Source: Vesta saturnalis
Taxonomy: Eukaryota > Arthropoda > Insecta > Coleoptera > Lampyridae
Length of the DNA stretch: 64,000 nt
Assembly: GCA_036346205.1 (NCBI GenBank)
Contig: JARFJB010000400.1
Span: forward strand, 2,984,501 to 3,048,500
Direction: 5' to 3'
Part shown: one piece after another, positions 11,200 to 24,339 of the stretch
Position numbering within the stretch: position 1 is the stretch's first letter
Layout of the letters: the number at the start of each line of letters is the position of its first letter
The notes under the pieces: model-generated
Seen by the model: only the letters and a program-made list of their open reading frames with translations
What the model was told of the DNA's origin: nothing
Databases searched by the model: none
Translations under genes and position numbers: made by a program

Positions 11200-11345
11200 A
11201 TAGAGGAAAGTCTTATGGTTGTCAGAACAGCATTAAAGAAACCTGGATTTTCCTCAATTTTTTTCCTCGCCCAATTACAAATTGCGACGCGTTTCTTGAA
11301 ATCTGGTTGAGTAAGTTCCTGATTGCGCTGGATATGATGCATGTG
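11200..11345 (-). pseudogene. Mariner-type transposase scrap, antisense
   Basis: The minus-strand frame reads MHHIQRNQELTQPDFKKRV then WARKKIEENPGFFN. This corresponds to the linker just ahead of the first DDE motif in DUF4817-type transposases. It ends at the neighbouring TIR. It is only ~48 codons and a separate copy from 9951-10775. Confidence 0.65.
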
Positions 11346-11389
11346 CTTTACTTTGCTTCAAAATCTGTTATGCTGATATTTCACTGATA

Positions 11390-12723
11390 CTGATAATCTT
11401 TGTCAAGAAACTGACATTGCCAAAGTGCCAGTAACTATACCTGAGCAGACAAGACCTAGTTCTAGTGCTGACCGAGAAAAACCAGACACCTAGTTCTACA
11501 ACTATCCCAGTAACTCTAGTGAATTCTTCTAAGAAAAAACTAGAATATTTATCTTCAGGTGTTGATGGGAACTTGAATTATTCAACTAACAAGGTAATAC
11601 TTGACTTGAATAGCCTAACACAATTCAGACAATAAATATATCGCAGCAGCATTCGACGAGACATGGCAGAAAAGAAGGTATATTTCCCTGAACGGAGTTG
11701 TGTCACGTACATCGACAAGGTGCTAGATGTTGAGGTGTTCTCCAAGTATTGTCAGGGTTATACCAAGCCCAATAATCGTCGAGGTGTTCATAAAGGCTGT
11801 GTGAAAAACTACGAGAGTTTGAGCGGTGGGATGGACACAGATGACATTCAGAAGATCTTCGAACGTTCAGAACGTGAAAGAGGTGTCTGCTACACTGGGC
11901 GACGGTGATTCTTCCTCGTATCCTACGATAAGAGATGCTAAGCCTTACGGTATGAAATAATGATAGAGAAGTTGGAATGTATAGAGCATATACAAAAGAG
12001 AGTTGGATCCCGCCCTCGCAAACTAAAGCAAAAATGTAATGCGATGAAATTAAAACTATCAGATCAGAAGGCCTGGCTAGGAGAGGGAGGCTGACTGATG
12101 CACACATTGACGTTCTACAAAGTTATTATGGTTTGGCAGTTCGAAGAAATGTAGGTAGTCTAAAAGACATGATAACAGTAATATAGGCTATTTATTTTCA
12201 TAAACTGAGCACCGATAAAAACCCGCAGCATAAACTCTGTCCCAAGGGAGCTGAGTCTTGGTGTACCAGAAATCACTAGTTACCAAAGAATTATATCACC
12301 ATAGAAACAGCTTACCAGAGTCTGTCTACTAAAAATCAAACTAATATTCAGAGACTTTTCAAATGATGATTTGCTGCTGAAATGTCTTCACGTACACTTC
12401 CAAAACCCGAACGAGAGTCTGAATCACGCTACATGGAGTAAAGTTCCAAAAACAGTGTTTGCAGGCTACAACACTCTAGATGCTGGTGTTATGAATGCAG
12501 TCATAACATTCAATGAAGAAGCCGTGGGAAGAGCAGCAGTGTTCACAAAGCTGAATCTGGTAATCAGCAGAAACATGCAGATCGACAAAATAAGAGTTCA
12601 TAAGGCAAATGAAACGGCTGAAACAATTACAAAAGAAGGGAGTACGAAGAAAAGACAAGTGAAAAGGAAGAGAGAGGACACAGAGCAAGAAAGCAATGTT
12701 CATTATGGCCCAGGACAGTTCTG
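11390..12723 (+). pseudogene. Mutator-like transposase remnant
   Basis: Collinear pieces of the insect Mutator-like transposase family. They include LEYLSSGVDGNLNYS near 11545, CVKNYESLSGGM in the 11663-11908 frame, RTGEGDS-like remains near 11905, CNAMKLSDQK near 12035, and a C-terminal open segment 12371-12723. That segment has LLKCLHV, NPNESLNHATWSKVPK and GYNTLDAGVMNAVITFN and ends in a Lys/Arg-rich tail. Several frameshifts separate them, so the protein is not intact. Confidence 0.78.
12371..12723 (+). pseudogene. Mutator-like transposase C-terminal segment
   Basis: A 117-codon open stretch with NESLNHATWSKVPKTVFAG, the strongest family signature in this remnant, followed by a basic KKRQVKRKRE tail. 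It is preceded in another frame by the rest of the domain. An AT-rich 3' flank with AATAAAAATA-type signals follows at about 12915. Confidence 0.75.
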
Positions 12724-12980
12724 AATGTAAAACTTATTTACAATATTTCACTGTTCAACTTTAATCACCATTTCCCGGAAACTGTTTTTTTGACACTTAT
12801 GTACCTTTATCTCTGTTTCAGGATATCACAGAAGGCTGAATTTTTTATTGTAGCTTTAGGAATTTACAATACACATGCTTTACCAGAATTATTAATGTAG
12901 CTGCAACAGTTTTTGAAATAAAAATATTTTGTAAACTAAAATATTTTTTTTTACTTCTTTCTAACATCAAATTTTATGAT

Positions 12981-13245
12981 TATTATAAGTTTTTGTTATG
13001 AACGAATAAGTTCAAAGGTAAATATGTAATTAAAAATTATTATTAATTTTATTAAATACATAAATAAAAAGTTTACCTCGAGTAGGATTTGAACCTACGA
13101 CCTGTACTTTGCTAGAGTACCGCGCTAACCAACTGCGCCATCAAGGTTCAAGCCCCAATGGATGTAAATTTTATCTTTATAAATGTATTTATTTATGTAT
13201 TTACCTTTGAACTTATTCGTTCATAACAAAAACTTATAATAATTT
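12981..13245. repeat. Small TIR-flanked element enclosing a tRNA-like gene
   Basis: 12981-13025 and 13195-13242 are near-perfect inverted repeats of about 44 bases (GAACGAATAAGTTCAAAGG inside). The ~165 bases between contain a tRNA-like gene on the minus strand. The arrangement resembles a MITE that captured a tRNA. A second inverted copy of the inner part lies at 13383-13525. Confidence 0.75.
13075..13147 (-). tRNA. tRNA-like gene, anticodon AGC
   Basis: 73 nt folding as a full cloverleaf. Acceptor ACCTTGA/TCGAGGT (one T-G wobble), D stem GCGC/GCGC with an AGTTGGTTA loop, anticodon stem GTACT/AGTAC with loop CTAGCAA, T stem GTAGG/CCTAC with loop TTCAAAT. Anticodon AGC reads as alanine, but the G3-U70 identity pair of tRNA-Ala is absent (C3-G70). 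It is therefore either a diverged tRNA or a tRNA-derived repeat. A and B box promoters are present. Confidence 0.65.
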
Positions 13246-13400
13246 AATATCAGTCAAGTTGCTTTGGTATGTGTGAATCCGTGCGATAACGCAGGCTCAC
13301 ATTCCATTAATACAAATAATTTGATTGTAATCTCATCATATTTAGAATTTACATCAGTTCTACATACATAAAGATAAAATTTACATCGATTGGGGCTTGA

Positions 13401-13473
13401 ACCTTGATGGCGCAGTTGGTTAGCGCGGTACTCTAGCAAAGTACTGGTCGTAGGTTCAAATCCTACTCGAGGT
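13401..13473 (+). tRNA. tRNA-like gene, second copy, anticodon AGC
   Basis: The same 73-nt cloverleaf as 13075-13147 in opposite orientation, differing by one base in the variable loop (TGGTC instead of AGGTC). Flanking sequence is shared for about 50 nt on the 3' side and 15-20 nt on the 5' side, so the pair forms a large inverted repeat (13021-13162 with 13383-13525). Confidence 0.65.
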
Positions 13474-13525
13474 AAACTTTTTATTTATGTATTTAATAAA
13501 ATTAATAATAATTTTTAATTCAAAT

Positions 13526-14842
<1,317 letters not shown>

Positions 14843-14852
14843 GAAAATCCGA

Positions 14853-15218
14853 ATGCCGCAACAAAAAGCCAAGCCACATCATCACTCATCACTAACACGC
14901 ACAGGAAACGTCACACAATATTCACTTCGAAAATGCTCAAATAATTGCCAACGTAAAGCACAATACGCAATGAATAATAAGATAATACGACAATCCATAG
15001 AAGTAGAAAAACGTCCACAAAACGTAAACACAAGGGTCGACGCACAAAGATTGCCGAAAACATGGAAACCTATCTTAAAGGAAATAGGGACAAGGATAAA
15101 AACATTTAAAGGTATACAATTTGAGCAAACAAAAAAAGTGAAAGTAAAAGTGAGTGAAGATAAAACAGGTAGACCAATACCACGACCACTATATAAGAAG
15201 AGGGAGAAAACAGAATAA
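14853..15218 (+). CDS. Hypothetical basic protein fragment
   Basis: A 121-codon frame between two (AT)n tracts. It is rich in Lys, Arg, Gln and Thr (for example KKVKVKVSEDK) with no Cys pattern, membrane segment or motif I recognise. It may be a chance frame in AC-rich DNA or a retroelement remnant. Only its length and its ending at a clear stop favour it. Confidence 0.2.
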   Translation: MPQQKAKPHHHSSLTRTGNVTQYSLRKCSNNCQRKAQYAMNNKIIRQSIEVEKRPQNVNTRVDAQRLPKTWKPILKEIGTRIKTFKGIQFEQTKKVKVKVSEDKTGRPIPRPLYKKREKTE

Positions 15219-15516
15219 GTTGGTTTAACACGATTATGAGAAGTAGATCAAAGAAGACTTAATAATGGCGAGTATGATCTGCTCAAAACGTCGTCAACAA
15301 CTTAATGGTCCTTTGAAGAAGTACCGGAGTGGAGAAACTAGAATGCTGATAAACACACGGAAAGAGAACATTGGACACATCGACACCCGCGAAAACCTCA
15401 AAATAAACGTTCAATATTTTTAGGTCTTGAAGCGCTTCGTCACGAGTAACTTTTGACCCTGACATTTTGTTTGATGTATCATATTAATGGCGCTATCTTC
15501 CGTGTACTCAAAAGTG

Positions 15517-15643
<127 letters not shown>

Positions 15644-15894
15644 TGGTGGTAAAAATAATTCTATTTAACAATTAACTGCATTACATGTTGGAAATATATC
15701 AATTCCTAGTGTACTTATTCTGTAAGTCCGCAGTTATTTGAAATAACATTACCATGCTTTTTTGTTAAAACCACAAGAAAGAGGCGTTTCAATGTGGATG
15801 CTGTAACTCAAAAACCGTCCACTATATTTCATATTTGGTTTCACTGTCGTACTCTACGGTAAACATTACATGAATAATGCCTTTCACACTGTTT

Positions 15895-16010
15895 CTCTAT
15901 TTCGCCACCGAGCTAATGGGGACGTGGCCACAACGGCCAACTTAGTATTTGGGAGGTAATGGATTCGATTCCCGTTAACCTATATGAGGTTTTTTCAGGG
16001 GGTTTTCCTC
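15895..16010 (+). repeat. Possible tRNA-derived SINE head
   Basis: A GGATTCGATTCCCGTT word at ~15960 fits an RNA polymerase III B box. About 35 bases upstream, GTGGCCACAACGGCC could be a degenerate A box. It is followed by a TTTTTTCAGGGGGTTTTCC stretch. No second copy occurs in the window, so repetitive status is untested. Confidence 0.3.
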
Positions 16011-16879
16011 TTATACATATATTCTGTCAAAAAAGTACCAGAAATTGATCATTTAAAAACGCCGCTTGAAGGGACAATTTTTTTTTGGCACTAAGTTGGT
16101 ACGACTATCCGCTATACTCACGCGGAGTTTGAACGTCATCTGTATATTAGTTTGTTTACAGTGCTCCATTTTATCAGTTTATCTCTATTTTTACGATGGA
16201 TAAAATATTGAACAAAGAATCCGTCTTAAATATTGCATTACAAATGGAATACCGTATTGCTACCACAACTAATGAGTAATATCACAAACCAAAACAACTC
16301 AACAATAACTTAGCTCCGCTGTGGGACGGTAGCATAAAATCGTTCAACAAACTAAGTTCGGGCGTGGGTAATACTTAAACTACTATGATGTAAGAGACGA
16401 TAATGCTCAACCGTATTTATTTTTGTAGGCGCCAGGCCCTTTAGCTCCACAAGATTATCGTTCCCTGGAAAAGGCCAAACCAGGAATGTAATTCCCACAA
16501 CGAGTCGAAATAAGCATAAATTAATTTAAAAGCGTATCTTGTTTGAATAATGCAATATAATTGATTAATATTGCTAAAAACGTATATAAATAAAGTTAGG
16601 GGTATTCGCGTTATAACCAAATTTAATTAAAGTACAACACGTACTTGTTATATGGCCTAACCGAATGACGAGTAATTAACTGACCCGAATACGTCATACC
16701 GGTCATGTCGCAAACGCTTGCCACGCACCCTGTACCTATGATCCCGCAAAGCGATCGACCTTAACGTTAAAACTGATCAATTGTAGGCCATGTGACAGTA
16801 AAGTAAATTTGTACACAACAATATAATTTCGTCACAGTGAATAGAGGCAATTAGGGTAAGTAACTTAATTTATACTAAA

Positions 16880-17545
16880 ATACAGGTTGTCAATTAAGTG
16901 ATTGCAGATTTTAAATAAGAATGAAAATTCAAACTTTTTGCTTAAAAATATAACTTTATTCAAGTATGTACTTACTTTCCGTTTTTACCATCGTTCAGAT
17001 AGTGTCGTAATTCCACGTTCATAAACTTTCTGATCTTTGCTATCAAAAAACTGAATTAAGTGTAATTTTACATCATTAGCGTCATAAAAATTTTACCATT
17101 TAAGGAGTTCTGCATGGAACGAAATAAATGATAGTCTGAAGGTGCAAGGTTAGGGCTATATGGCGGATGTGACAACATATCCCAACCCATACCCAATAAC
17201 TTTTGGCGAGTGACCAAATATGTTTGGGGCTTATATTATCATGGTGGAAACAACACCCTTGCGATTTGCTACTTCTGGCCTCGTTGCTTGAATTAACGTT
17301 GTTATAAACTATCCACTTTTCGTCGCCAATAATTAGTCTTTTCAGAAATGGATCAATTTCGTTGCGTTTCAGATGCGTATTGCAGATGCTAATGAGTTGC
17401 GCAAAATGAATTTACTTAAGCTTGTGAGGGATCCATAGATCGAGTTTCTTGACATAGCCAAGCTTTTTTAATTTTTTTTCAATGCACTTATGCGATGCAT
17501 TGAGCTTCTCTGCAATATCACGTGTTGTGCTCTGACGATCTGAAT
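16880..17545 (-). pseudogene. Mariner (SETMAR-type) transposase, internally deleted
   Basis: Minus-strand translation gives, in order, DIAEKLNASHKCIEKKLKKL (HTH), LGYVKKLDLW, PHKLK, SICNTHLKRNEIDPFLKR, IIGDEKWIVYNNV (first catalytic Asp), then directly CCFHHDN (second Asp region), followed by frameshifted C-terminal pieces to about 16990. The ~70 residues that normally separate the GDEKW and HDN motifs are missing. An ATACAGGTTGTCAATTAAGT sequence at ~16881 looks like the element's end. Confidence 0.8.
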
Positions 17546-17973
17546 ATATACGGCACATAATTCCAATAACCTAAATAAATATAATGTACATAAAATATAA
17601 AAATAATAAATCTATAGTAATTTAAATATTTCGTCAGATTGAATAACATTAATAAACAGTTCAAATAAATTTGGACGATTCTCGGGATGAAAGCACGGTC
17701 CTTATAATTTGAACCATAAAATAATCGAAAGTGAATATCTAAATATCTAAATAACATCATAATAAAATACACTAAAATATTTATTTAAATTTTGCCAATC
17801 ACTATAATGTACAAGCTCTGATTAATTCTTATGACTTTAAATTACAAAAAAAGGTCTTATTTGTTTAGCAGCAGGTCATTTGAATAAGTGGCGCACTGTG
17901 AATTACTTAATGTTTGTATATTTCCGCAAGACAAGCGAAATCTTCTCCAAAGGAAAGCGAGAGCACTGGGTAC

Positions 17974-18312
17974 TTAACACTCAGCGCTGTTCTGGATAAC
18001 TATCCTTAAGGATTCACTATACACAACGATAAATGGGTCTTGTGAAGGTTGAACACTTATATGATCCCTTTTTGGATATTGGCTTAGGGGAAAACACCCT
18101 TTTTCGATCAACGTCGTTTCGCGATAACTACGCCACCTTAAACTATACGCTTCTGCGCCTGTACTACTACTGCTAACATAAAACTTTACTTTCAGCCACA
18201 TTGGTTTTCCAACCACCTCCACTATAATTTGCCCAAAAAACTTAAATATATCACTCCGCGCATACACGAAGCCTAAATTCGAAAAAGTCGGGAGAGATTG
18301 CTTTGTCAGCAA
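17974..18312 (-). CDS. Hypothetical protein fragment, unrecognised
   Basis: A 112-codon frame with mixed composition and phrases such as KPMWLKVKFYVSSSS and GAEAYSLRWRSY. It has no signal peptide or motif that I recognise and sits alone in AT-rich DNA between transposon remnants. It could be an old transposon exon or chance. Low confidence that it is a gene. Confidence 0.2.
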   Translation of the reverse strand: MLTKQSLPTFSNLGFVYARSDIFKFFGQIIVEVVGKPMWLKVKFYVSSSSTGAEAYSLRWRSYRETTLIEKGCFPLSQYPKRDHISVQPSQDPFIVVYSESLRIVIQNSAEC

Positions 18313-18519
18313 GCCTGTTTCTACTCCAAATCTTATCTGGGAAAGTTGATAGTTAATGAAGTGGCATTTTTATTCAGAATAGCCCTTAATGCTATGTACC
18401 TAAAGCCAAATCTTTTGTTTTCAGAACATAATTCTTATCAATCGGAATGGTGCCGGTCGGGCGGCTTACAAAAACTCTTGCAAAAATGTAACTTACAAAG
18501 TAATATTTGAATACGTTTT

Positions 18520-19180
18520 TTAATTAAATTTTATATGATGCAATACCAATGTGATTTAACCAAATTATTTCCACAAAACTATCCCTATTTACAAATACAC
18601 TAACGAATGTTTCCTTTCAAACTCTAGTAAGAGAGTTTCGCTAAATATCAATGCCAAAACGTAAATCACATTCTCCTTTTTAAGCTTCCATTTTTACTAC
18701 GATCTACAACACAAACCCCATTTTCGCCTTAGAAAATACAAAAAAAAATTCTTAATGCTTTAAATTACGTAAACGACAAAAGAAAACGTTACAATCGAAA
18801 AGTTTCTCCCATCATTGCTGCGTTATTACATCCCATTACGAGAATCTATTCAAAATGTTCGGTACTAACAAGTAATTCAGATATTCGAAATTTATCGGCG
18901 AATCTTGATAAAATCACGGATACATGACAGCATTCTTTGGTAACATGTGCATTCAGGATTAGGTATTTGGTTTAATTGCACGATAAAGAGTGAATTTTTC
19001 TTATTAGGAATAATTTAGCACAATGTGTGAAAAAAACACAGTCATTCGACAAATTTTACATTTATTGGACACTACATACTACAGTCATTGGGTATAAGCG
19101 AAAAAGTTGCTAAATGCTGAAGGTAACCTAAGTTTCTGTTCTGTTGATTATAATAATCATATAAATCATCAATGTCATCT
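18520..19180. other. AT-rich non-coding stretch
   Basis: Nothing recognised on either strand. Confidence 0.6.
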
Positions 19181-19189
19181 CTTTTTTCG

Positions 19190-20760
19190 GTAAAAACTTG
19201 ACTGCCTTCATCCTTCACAGCCTCTCCGTCTTCATTGTTAGACGTTTTAAGTTGCTGTCGACTTGCCCAGAGTTCTTCCTACATTCGTCTCTTTGGTCTA
19301 GTCTATTCTTTGCAGAACTATTAGCGAATTGTTCGAAACTATCCGGTTTTCATCTTCTCCGTGACTGTCTGAATTGCTATTATCGTCATAGTCCTCCTCA
19401 GATTCTTCCTTGTAGCATATATTACAAAGGTATAAGTCATTACCTTCATGAGGATCGTTTTTTTCTGTGAGAAGTCGTAACACATTTCTTATGGAATACC
19501 AATTTACATTCATCACACCGTAATAAGCATTTACCTGTCAGCAAAATTACGTTATTTATATGTCTCTTTATCAAGCTTTGTCGCTTTTCCTGATTTCATC
19601 TTTTTTGTGTCTTCCGTTTATTTTCTTCACGTTTTCTTTAGCGATCTTCTCTTCGTCTCTCTGTTTCCATTTGTAGCTCTCATTTCTTCAGATACATTTC
19701 TTGGTATTTCTTTGATGTTATTTCAAACGGAAACCTATTAGTGTTTTTCCTTGTCTTATTGGCGTGCCTGGCCACAATTAATAATCTCCTATTAATGCAG
19801 ACTTGGTAACATTTAATGTGCAACCAGCTTCTGGGAGACAAATTGTCTTTACTGAATACGATGATTCTATACTATTGCTATTCATTTCAGTCGACCTTTC
19901 CAGGGGTAGGTTACTGTAATTGTACGCAACGGAAGTTAAATTTATAGGTTCATCGTTTCCGTTGTCTGCTAAGTATGAGTTTCGGACTGATAATGGCTTA
20001 TCAGCTGTTTGCACCACAGTACCTTGAATTATGTTCATATTACCAACATTTTTGAAATGACTTCAGATTTTGTATAAGGTAAGAAAATATTCATTATCGT
20101 TCGCATGTAAGATCTAGTCAATTTTTTTAAATTTTGCAATGGATTGCTGTCCAACAATATTCCGGAAATGTTGATAATTTTAAGACCTATGGGTTGTATT
20201 GTTTTCTTGGCGGTGGTTGCTACTATGAGCTTGTGAGCTTAGACATTTTGAAAAATCAATTCGTTCTGGGTTAAATGGGCATAATCCATACGCTTTAAAT
20301 CCCTCAATCAACGTTTCAGGTTTAATGGTTTTAACAACCAGTGAATGTAGTACGGGACCAAATGAAACTCTATTCAAGGATTCTCCTTGGTGACTCTCCT
20401 GCCATTGTCTAACAGCTCTTCTACAGGCTACTTTAAGTGTCCGAAAAACTGCAACATCCCTAGGCTGGATTATTCTTGTAGCGTTCGAATAAACCGCAAC
20501 TACTTACAAAGTATTCTTGAGTCGTACGTCAAGTGAGACTTATGTCCGTCGATGAAAATGATCACTGGGAACTATACCATCGACTAGATGTGGATAGAAC
20601 ATGTTTGTACTATATTGGTGGTAGAATGTTTTTGCAGTAATCCATCCGTTATCGTTTCGACCGATACCCCAAGAAGGATTAATAGAGGATGATATTTTCT
20701 CAGAGATCCTCTTATATGGATAAATTATCATTGGACAACATATTGCGCCATCAACTGAGA
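19190..20760 (-). pseudogene. Pogo/jerky-like DDE transposase, C-terminal two-thirds
   Basis: Reading the minus strand from 20760: CCPMIIYPYKRISEKI, PSWGIGRNDNGWITAKTF, FYPHLVDG, a broken ATRIIQPRDVAVFR (third catalytic Asp region, 20420-20490), RRAVRQWQ, then FGPVLHSLV...GFKAYGLCPFNPERID (20180-20377). An acidic/Cys-rich tail (19298-19516) has a CNICYKE pair and an EESEEDYDDNS run. Frameshifts occur near 20545, 20380 and 20100. The N-terminal HTH and first Asp are missing. Confidence 0.8.
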
Positions 20761-20933
20761 AAGTAAACAGATCCGTTATATTTTCTGCGCATGCGCCCCG
20801 ATCTATGGAATATACATTTTTCGCACACTTTTAAGTGAAAAATGAAAATGTAAACTTTCACCATTATCACACATAATAAAATATTTATCTTTTTTGGGTT
20901 TTTTAGTGGTGTATTTTAAATTATGCAATCTAA

Positions 20934-20976
20934 ACGTTTCGATAACACTTACAGTTATCTTCGTCAGTAGTAATAT
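20934..20976 (-). other. Penelope-like 3' remnant or hammerhead-like hairpin
   Basis: The minus strand reads CTGACGAAGATAAC then TGTAA then GTGTTATCGAAACG. The GATAAC/GTTATC stem sits between a CTGACGA and a GAAA block, as in hammerhead ribozyme cores known from Penelope-like elements. One extra A breaks the ideal core. It may instead be a decayed retroelement 3' end motif. Confidence 0.3.
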
Positions 20977-21549
20977 CTATTATTTTAGTAAAGAATAACT
21001 AGATCATTAAAATGCAATATTGTTAAACTGTCTTAAAGATGACAAATCAGAATACCCTCTAACGGTCGAAGGCTAACAATGAGAAATGTCAGCCAAAAAC
21101 ACATTTAACAAAATTCAATCAAGTTATGATGTAAGTGTAAAGATGTGAAAAACTTCAATTTGAAAATGATAGAAGATGGTCCAAATGTTGCTTTATGTCC
21201 AGCATTTTTTCTCTTGAATTTCAATGTTAATTTTGTTATTTCTTTGATATTTTTGTATAGTGTGATCCAGATTGATTGAAGTGGTCCGCTTACTTCAAAG
21301 AAGTTATTCTCCACTTATCTCATTTAGTGATCCCAACTATTTCCAGTGGTGTACATACGGGTATTACTGATTGGGCGGGAAATTCAAAAGTTGATAATAT
21401 TATATCAACAATCAATACAGCAAAGTTTTAAATGTTACAAATAGTCTGCATTTCTTGATTGTTGAACTACCTCCATCTTAATGTTATTATTAAAAATGCC
21501 AATAAGTAAATGGAACGTTTTTATTTCAATTTAGTTTTAATTTGACTAA

Positions 21550-22015
21550 TGACGGAGACATATTATAGTTTCCGAAAGCTTTTAATAGGTGCTGAAAATG
21601 CTGTCCATCATTTTCTAAGCATAACTTTACTCTACGTTTAATATTCTCTAAAACGGCTGCTAACTGTTGTAGCATTAACGATGTTCACTATGGCATTCTA
21701 TGCCAACGTTGTACGTACCGTGCGGGCCGTTGCAGAATCGTACTGGAAATACCCATTTTAAAGCTCGTCGTAGAACAGTTGTTCAATAAAAGGTCTTAAT
21801 TAATTGTTGATTGCTTTCGGCATTTATATTTTCATTAAAAAAATTGTTCCCATTATTCGCCTTCTCGATATGGCAATCAAAACTCAAGTTTTAACTGGAT
21901 GTAATGGAGTTTCAATAAATACATGGGGATTTTCAGCTGACCAGGTTCGGTAATTTTGGGTATTTAAATAGTCGCTTAGATGAAACCATGCCTCGTCACT
22001 GAAAAATGTGTAAGT
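21550..22015 (-). pseudogene. Mariner-type transposase scrap
   Basis: The minus strand contains FSDEAWFHLSDYLNTQNYRT followed by SAENPHVFIETPLHP, the block around the first catalytic Asp of DUF4817-type transposases. It is followed after AT-rich, frameshifted DNA by a remnant of the HTAIATMTYI-type second Asp region near 21700. Heavily decayed. Confidence 0.65.
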
Positions 22016-22019
22016 GGCG

Positions 22020-24065
22020 CACCGGGAAAATTTTATTATTGTAATAAACGTTTGTCAAATCGCCATTGCTACCACGATAGAAAAGATAATTAATGGATTT
22101 TTAATATCTTGATAATACATCGTAATTTGGTAATGTTTTCAAAATAGTTGATTTATATGTTTTTATGTAAGAAATGTGAGAATGTATGTAACTGATGTTT
22201 TGCTATGGTTGAAAAACACATGTTGGGGTGTGAGTGGCACGTGTACGCTTAAAACTGCTTTACTGAAGGTGCGTAACAAATCATTGGAATTTCTTATGCG
22301 CCGGATCTTAATGTAAAAATGTCACTAGTACAGACCGCGACAAAAAATGTCCTTGTTTGTTACTTAGAAACTCGAGAGCTAAATATAGGGTTGTTAGGAC
22401 AAATGCACATTTTTAAAATTAAGATGTCGTGCTATAATTAATATGAAACTGTTCCAACGTAAATTAATGTTTCCTGTTTTTTTATTACTTTTGAAAAATG
22501 AGGGTTAATTGCGGGAGTAAAGATAGTTAGGTTTGAAATCGGGGGAAAGCTAGTTGCAGTTAGAGTATCAATCGAACCAGATCGATTTGGAGTTAATTAA
22601 ATACTTTCATTGTAAACCGTTTGTTTTTAAAATATTTTGTGCGTGTACATTTTCTTTTGAATTAACCAACACTAATTTGTATTTTCTGTCGTGTGTTAGT
22701 TTTAATGAGTTTTTCAAATATTAATCTATAAATAACAGTCAATCTTTTTGAAGTTAAACCGCGTATATTAACAATTTGTGTCTGTGATCAAGTGTAAGTA
22801 AGTATTTTTATATAAATTAAGGCAGGCAGCAAATGATTCTACAAGCCAATATAACCTATTAAAAAATCGAGCATTGCCATGCAAAGGTATCTTATTCGTA
22901 CGTGGGCTCCTTCAGCTGAAAGCTGTTAAAATAAAAGACAGTACAGGGCTCCCACACTCTGGTATTGGTGTGAATTAGCGTTGTTGGTTCTTGTTTATAT
23001 TTATATTTGTGTAGAGGTGAGGCGTGAGCAAACGGGTACAGGGTACCGCTCTGGTTATTAATTATATTGTGCAATTTCCGAGTGTGTACATACTCCCGGG
23101 CTCAGATGACCATTAAACACCTCGAATTTTATTTTTATTGTTGTATAGGTGAATGTGTAACCTGCCTTCAAATTTATATATTGGTCACGATGTGGTGATC
23201 TATTTATAACTTACCCTTGTAAGGTTTTGTTTTAATGAGTTTTTTTCTGTATCAGTTTTGAAGTAACATTATTTTCCTGCAAACTAATTTCGCTTTATAT
23301 GTAATTTCTTGTAACTGGACTGATGTATTTTGTGGTTTAGTGGTCACTAAACAAGTGTGTACGTGTAAATTTCTTGTCTATTTTCTTTTGTCCTTCCCTT
23401 TACCTCATTATCACCTGTTAAATTTTACTGTGGGTGTTTCTGTGTAACTAAACTGCTTTTTATTCATTTTCTCTTAATGTTATAATTTTGTACGCACTTT
23501 AACCTGATTTAATGGTGTTTTGTTATATATTTAACCCTCTCATTGTTTTTTTTTGTGTATTATTTGATTTATTAATGTACTTGTGCAATTACTTAATTAT
23601 GAATGAAGTGGGTTTTATTGGTGGTTCTTTCCCACAATAGTACATTAACGGGCTGAACCACCATTACGCAAAGCTCGTTAATTTTAATTTGAGTAGTTTC
23701 GCTCTTTTTTTACCTGCCCCTCATAGTGCAACACTTACTTCATACAGCCTATCTAATTCAGATAGCACAACGTACCTACTACTAGACGGCCACTTCGCTT
23801 AATCAGATTTGAGGTTTGCGAGTGATTAAATATCAGACTTCTAAATAAATTCTAATGTTTTAAGTATTGCCAGAAAAGTCAAAGTAAGGCAGGCAATTAA
23901 TTAATCTGAGAAATAGTAACATTATTGTTAGTCAAGTCAAGATAAATCACTTGTTTTGTTGTTGAATTTACATTATTTCAAATAAGTTCAAATTACGCTT
24001 TTCAAATTTTACTCAATTACCACTTTGAGCAGACAATCGTCTTAAAGATTTAGTGGGACTAGCCC
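22020..24065. other. Non-coding, nothing recognised
   Basis: AT-rich with no convincing frame. A locally GC-richer patch at 22900-23120 has no motif I recognise. Confidence 0.5.
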
Positions 24066-24069
24066 CCGA

Positions 24070-24260
24070 ATATCTTCTATGCCTTCTTCGTCAAGTACAG
24101 GTCTTCTGCCAGGAGATTTACCTTTGGATACGGAGCCAGTGTCACGAAAACGTTGAGCAATTCAACGAACGTGCCGTGTGAATGTTTCGTAGGTAACGTC
24201 AATGTTGGCGAACCGTTATTGGAATTCCTCGAAGCAAGAAACTTGAGAATATTTCCAGAC
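24070..24260 (-). pseudogene. Transposase HTH fragment (DUF4817-like)
   Basis: On the minus strand, in a frame other than the longest one, IAQRFRDTGSVSKGKSPGRR and PVLDEEGIEDIRG follow a frameshifted HTH. FRETGSV...GRP is the hallmark linker of these mariner-type transposases. The longest open frame here (24077-24337) is a shadow of it. Confidence 0.6.
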
Positions 24261-24339
24261 TCCACCTTCATCTCGTTGCCCAGACCGAAAATAAGCCTCC
24301 TAGATAAACTTACTGTGTTCATCCGAAAACACGACACTA

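Larger units (their letters stand above)
8124..11204. mobile_element. Mariner-type (DUF4817-like HTH) element with ~200-bp TIRs, split by a LINE
   Basis: 8124-8325 is the reverse complement of about 10990-11204 (shared TCTATCCATTTATATCCTCA and AGAATAATCAAATCATATTA). Inside are an HTH fragment (8380-8555) and a transposase body (9951-10775), separated by a LINE. The order and flanks fit a single insertion of the LINE into the transposase gene. Confidence 0.75.
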
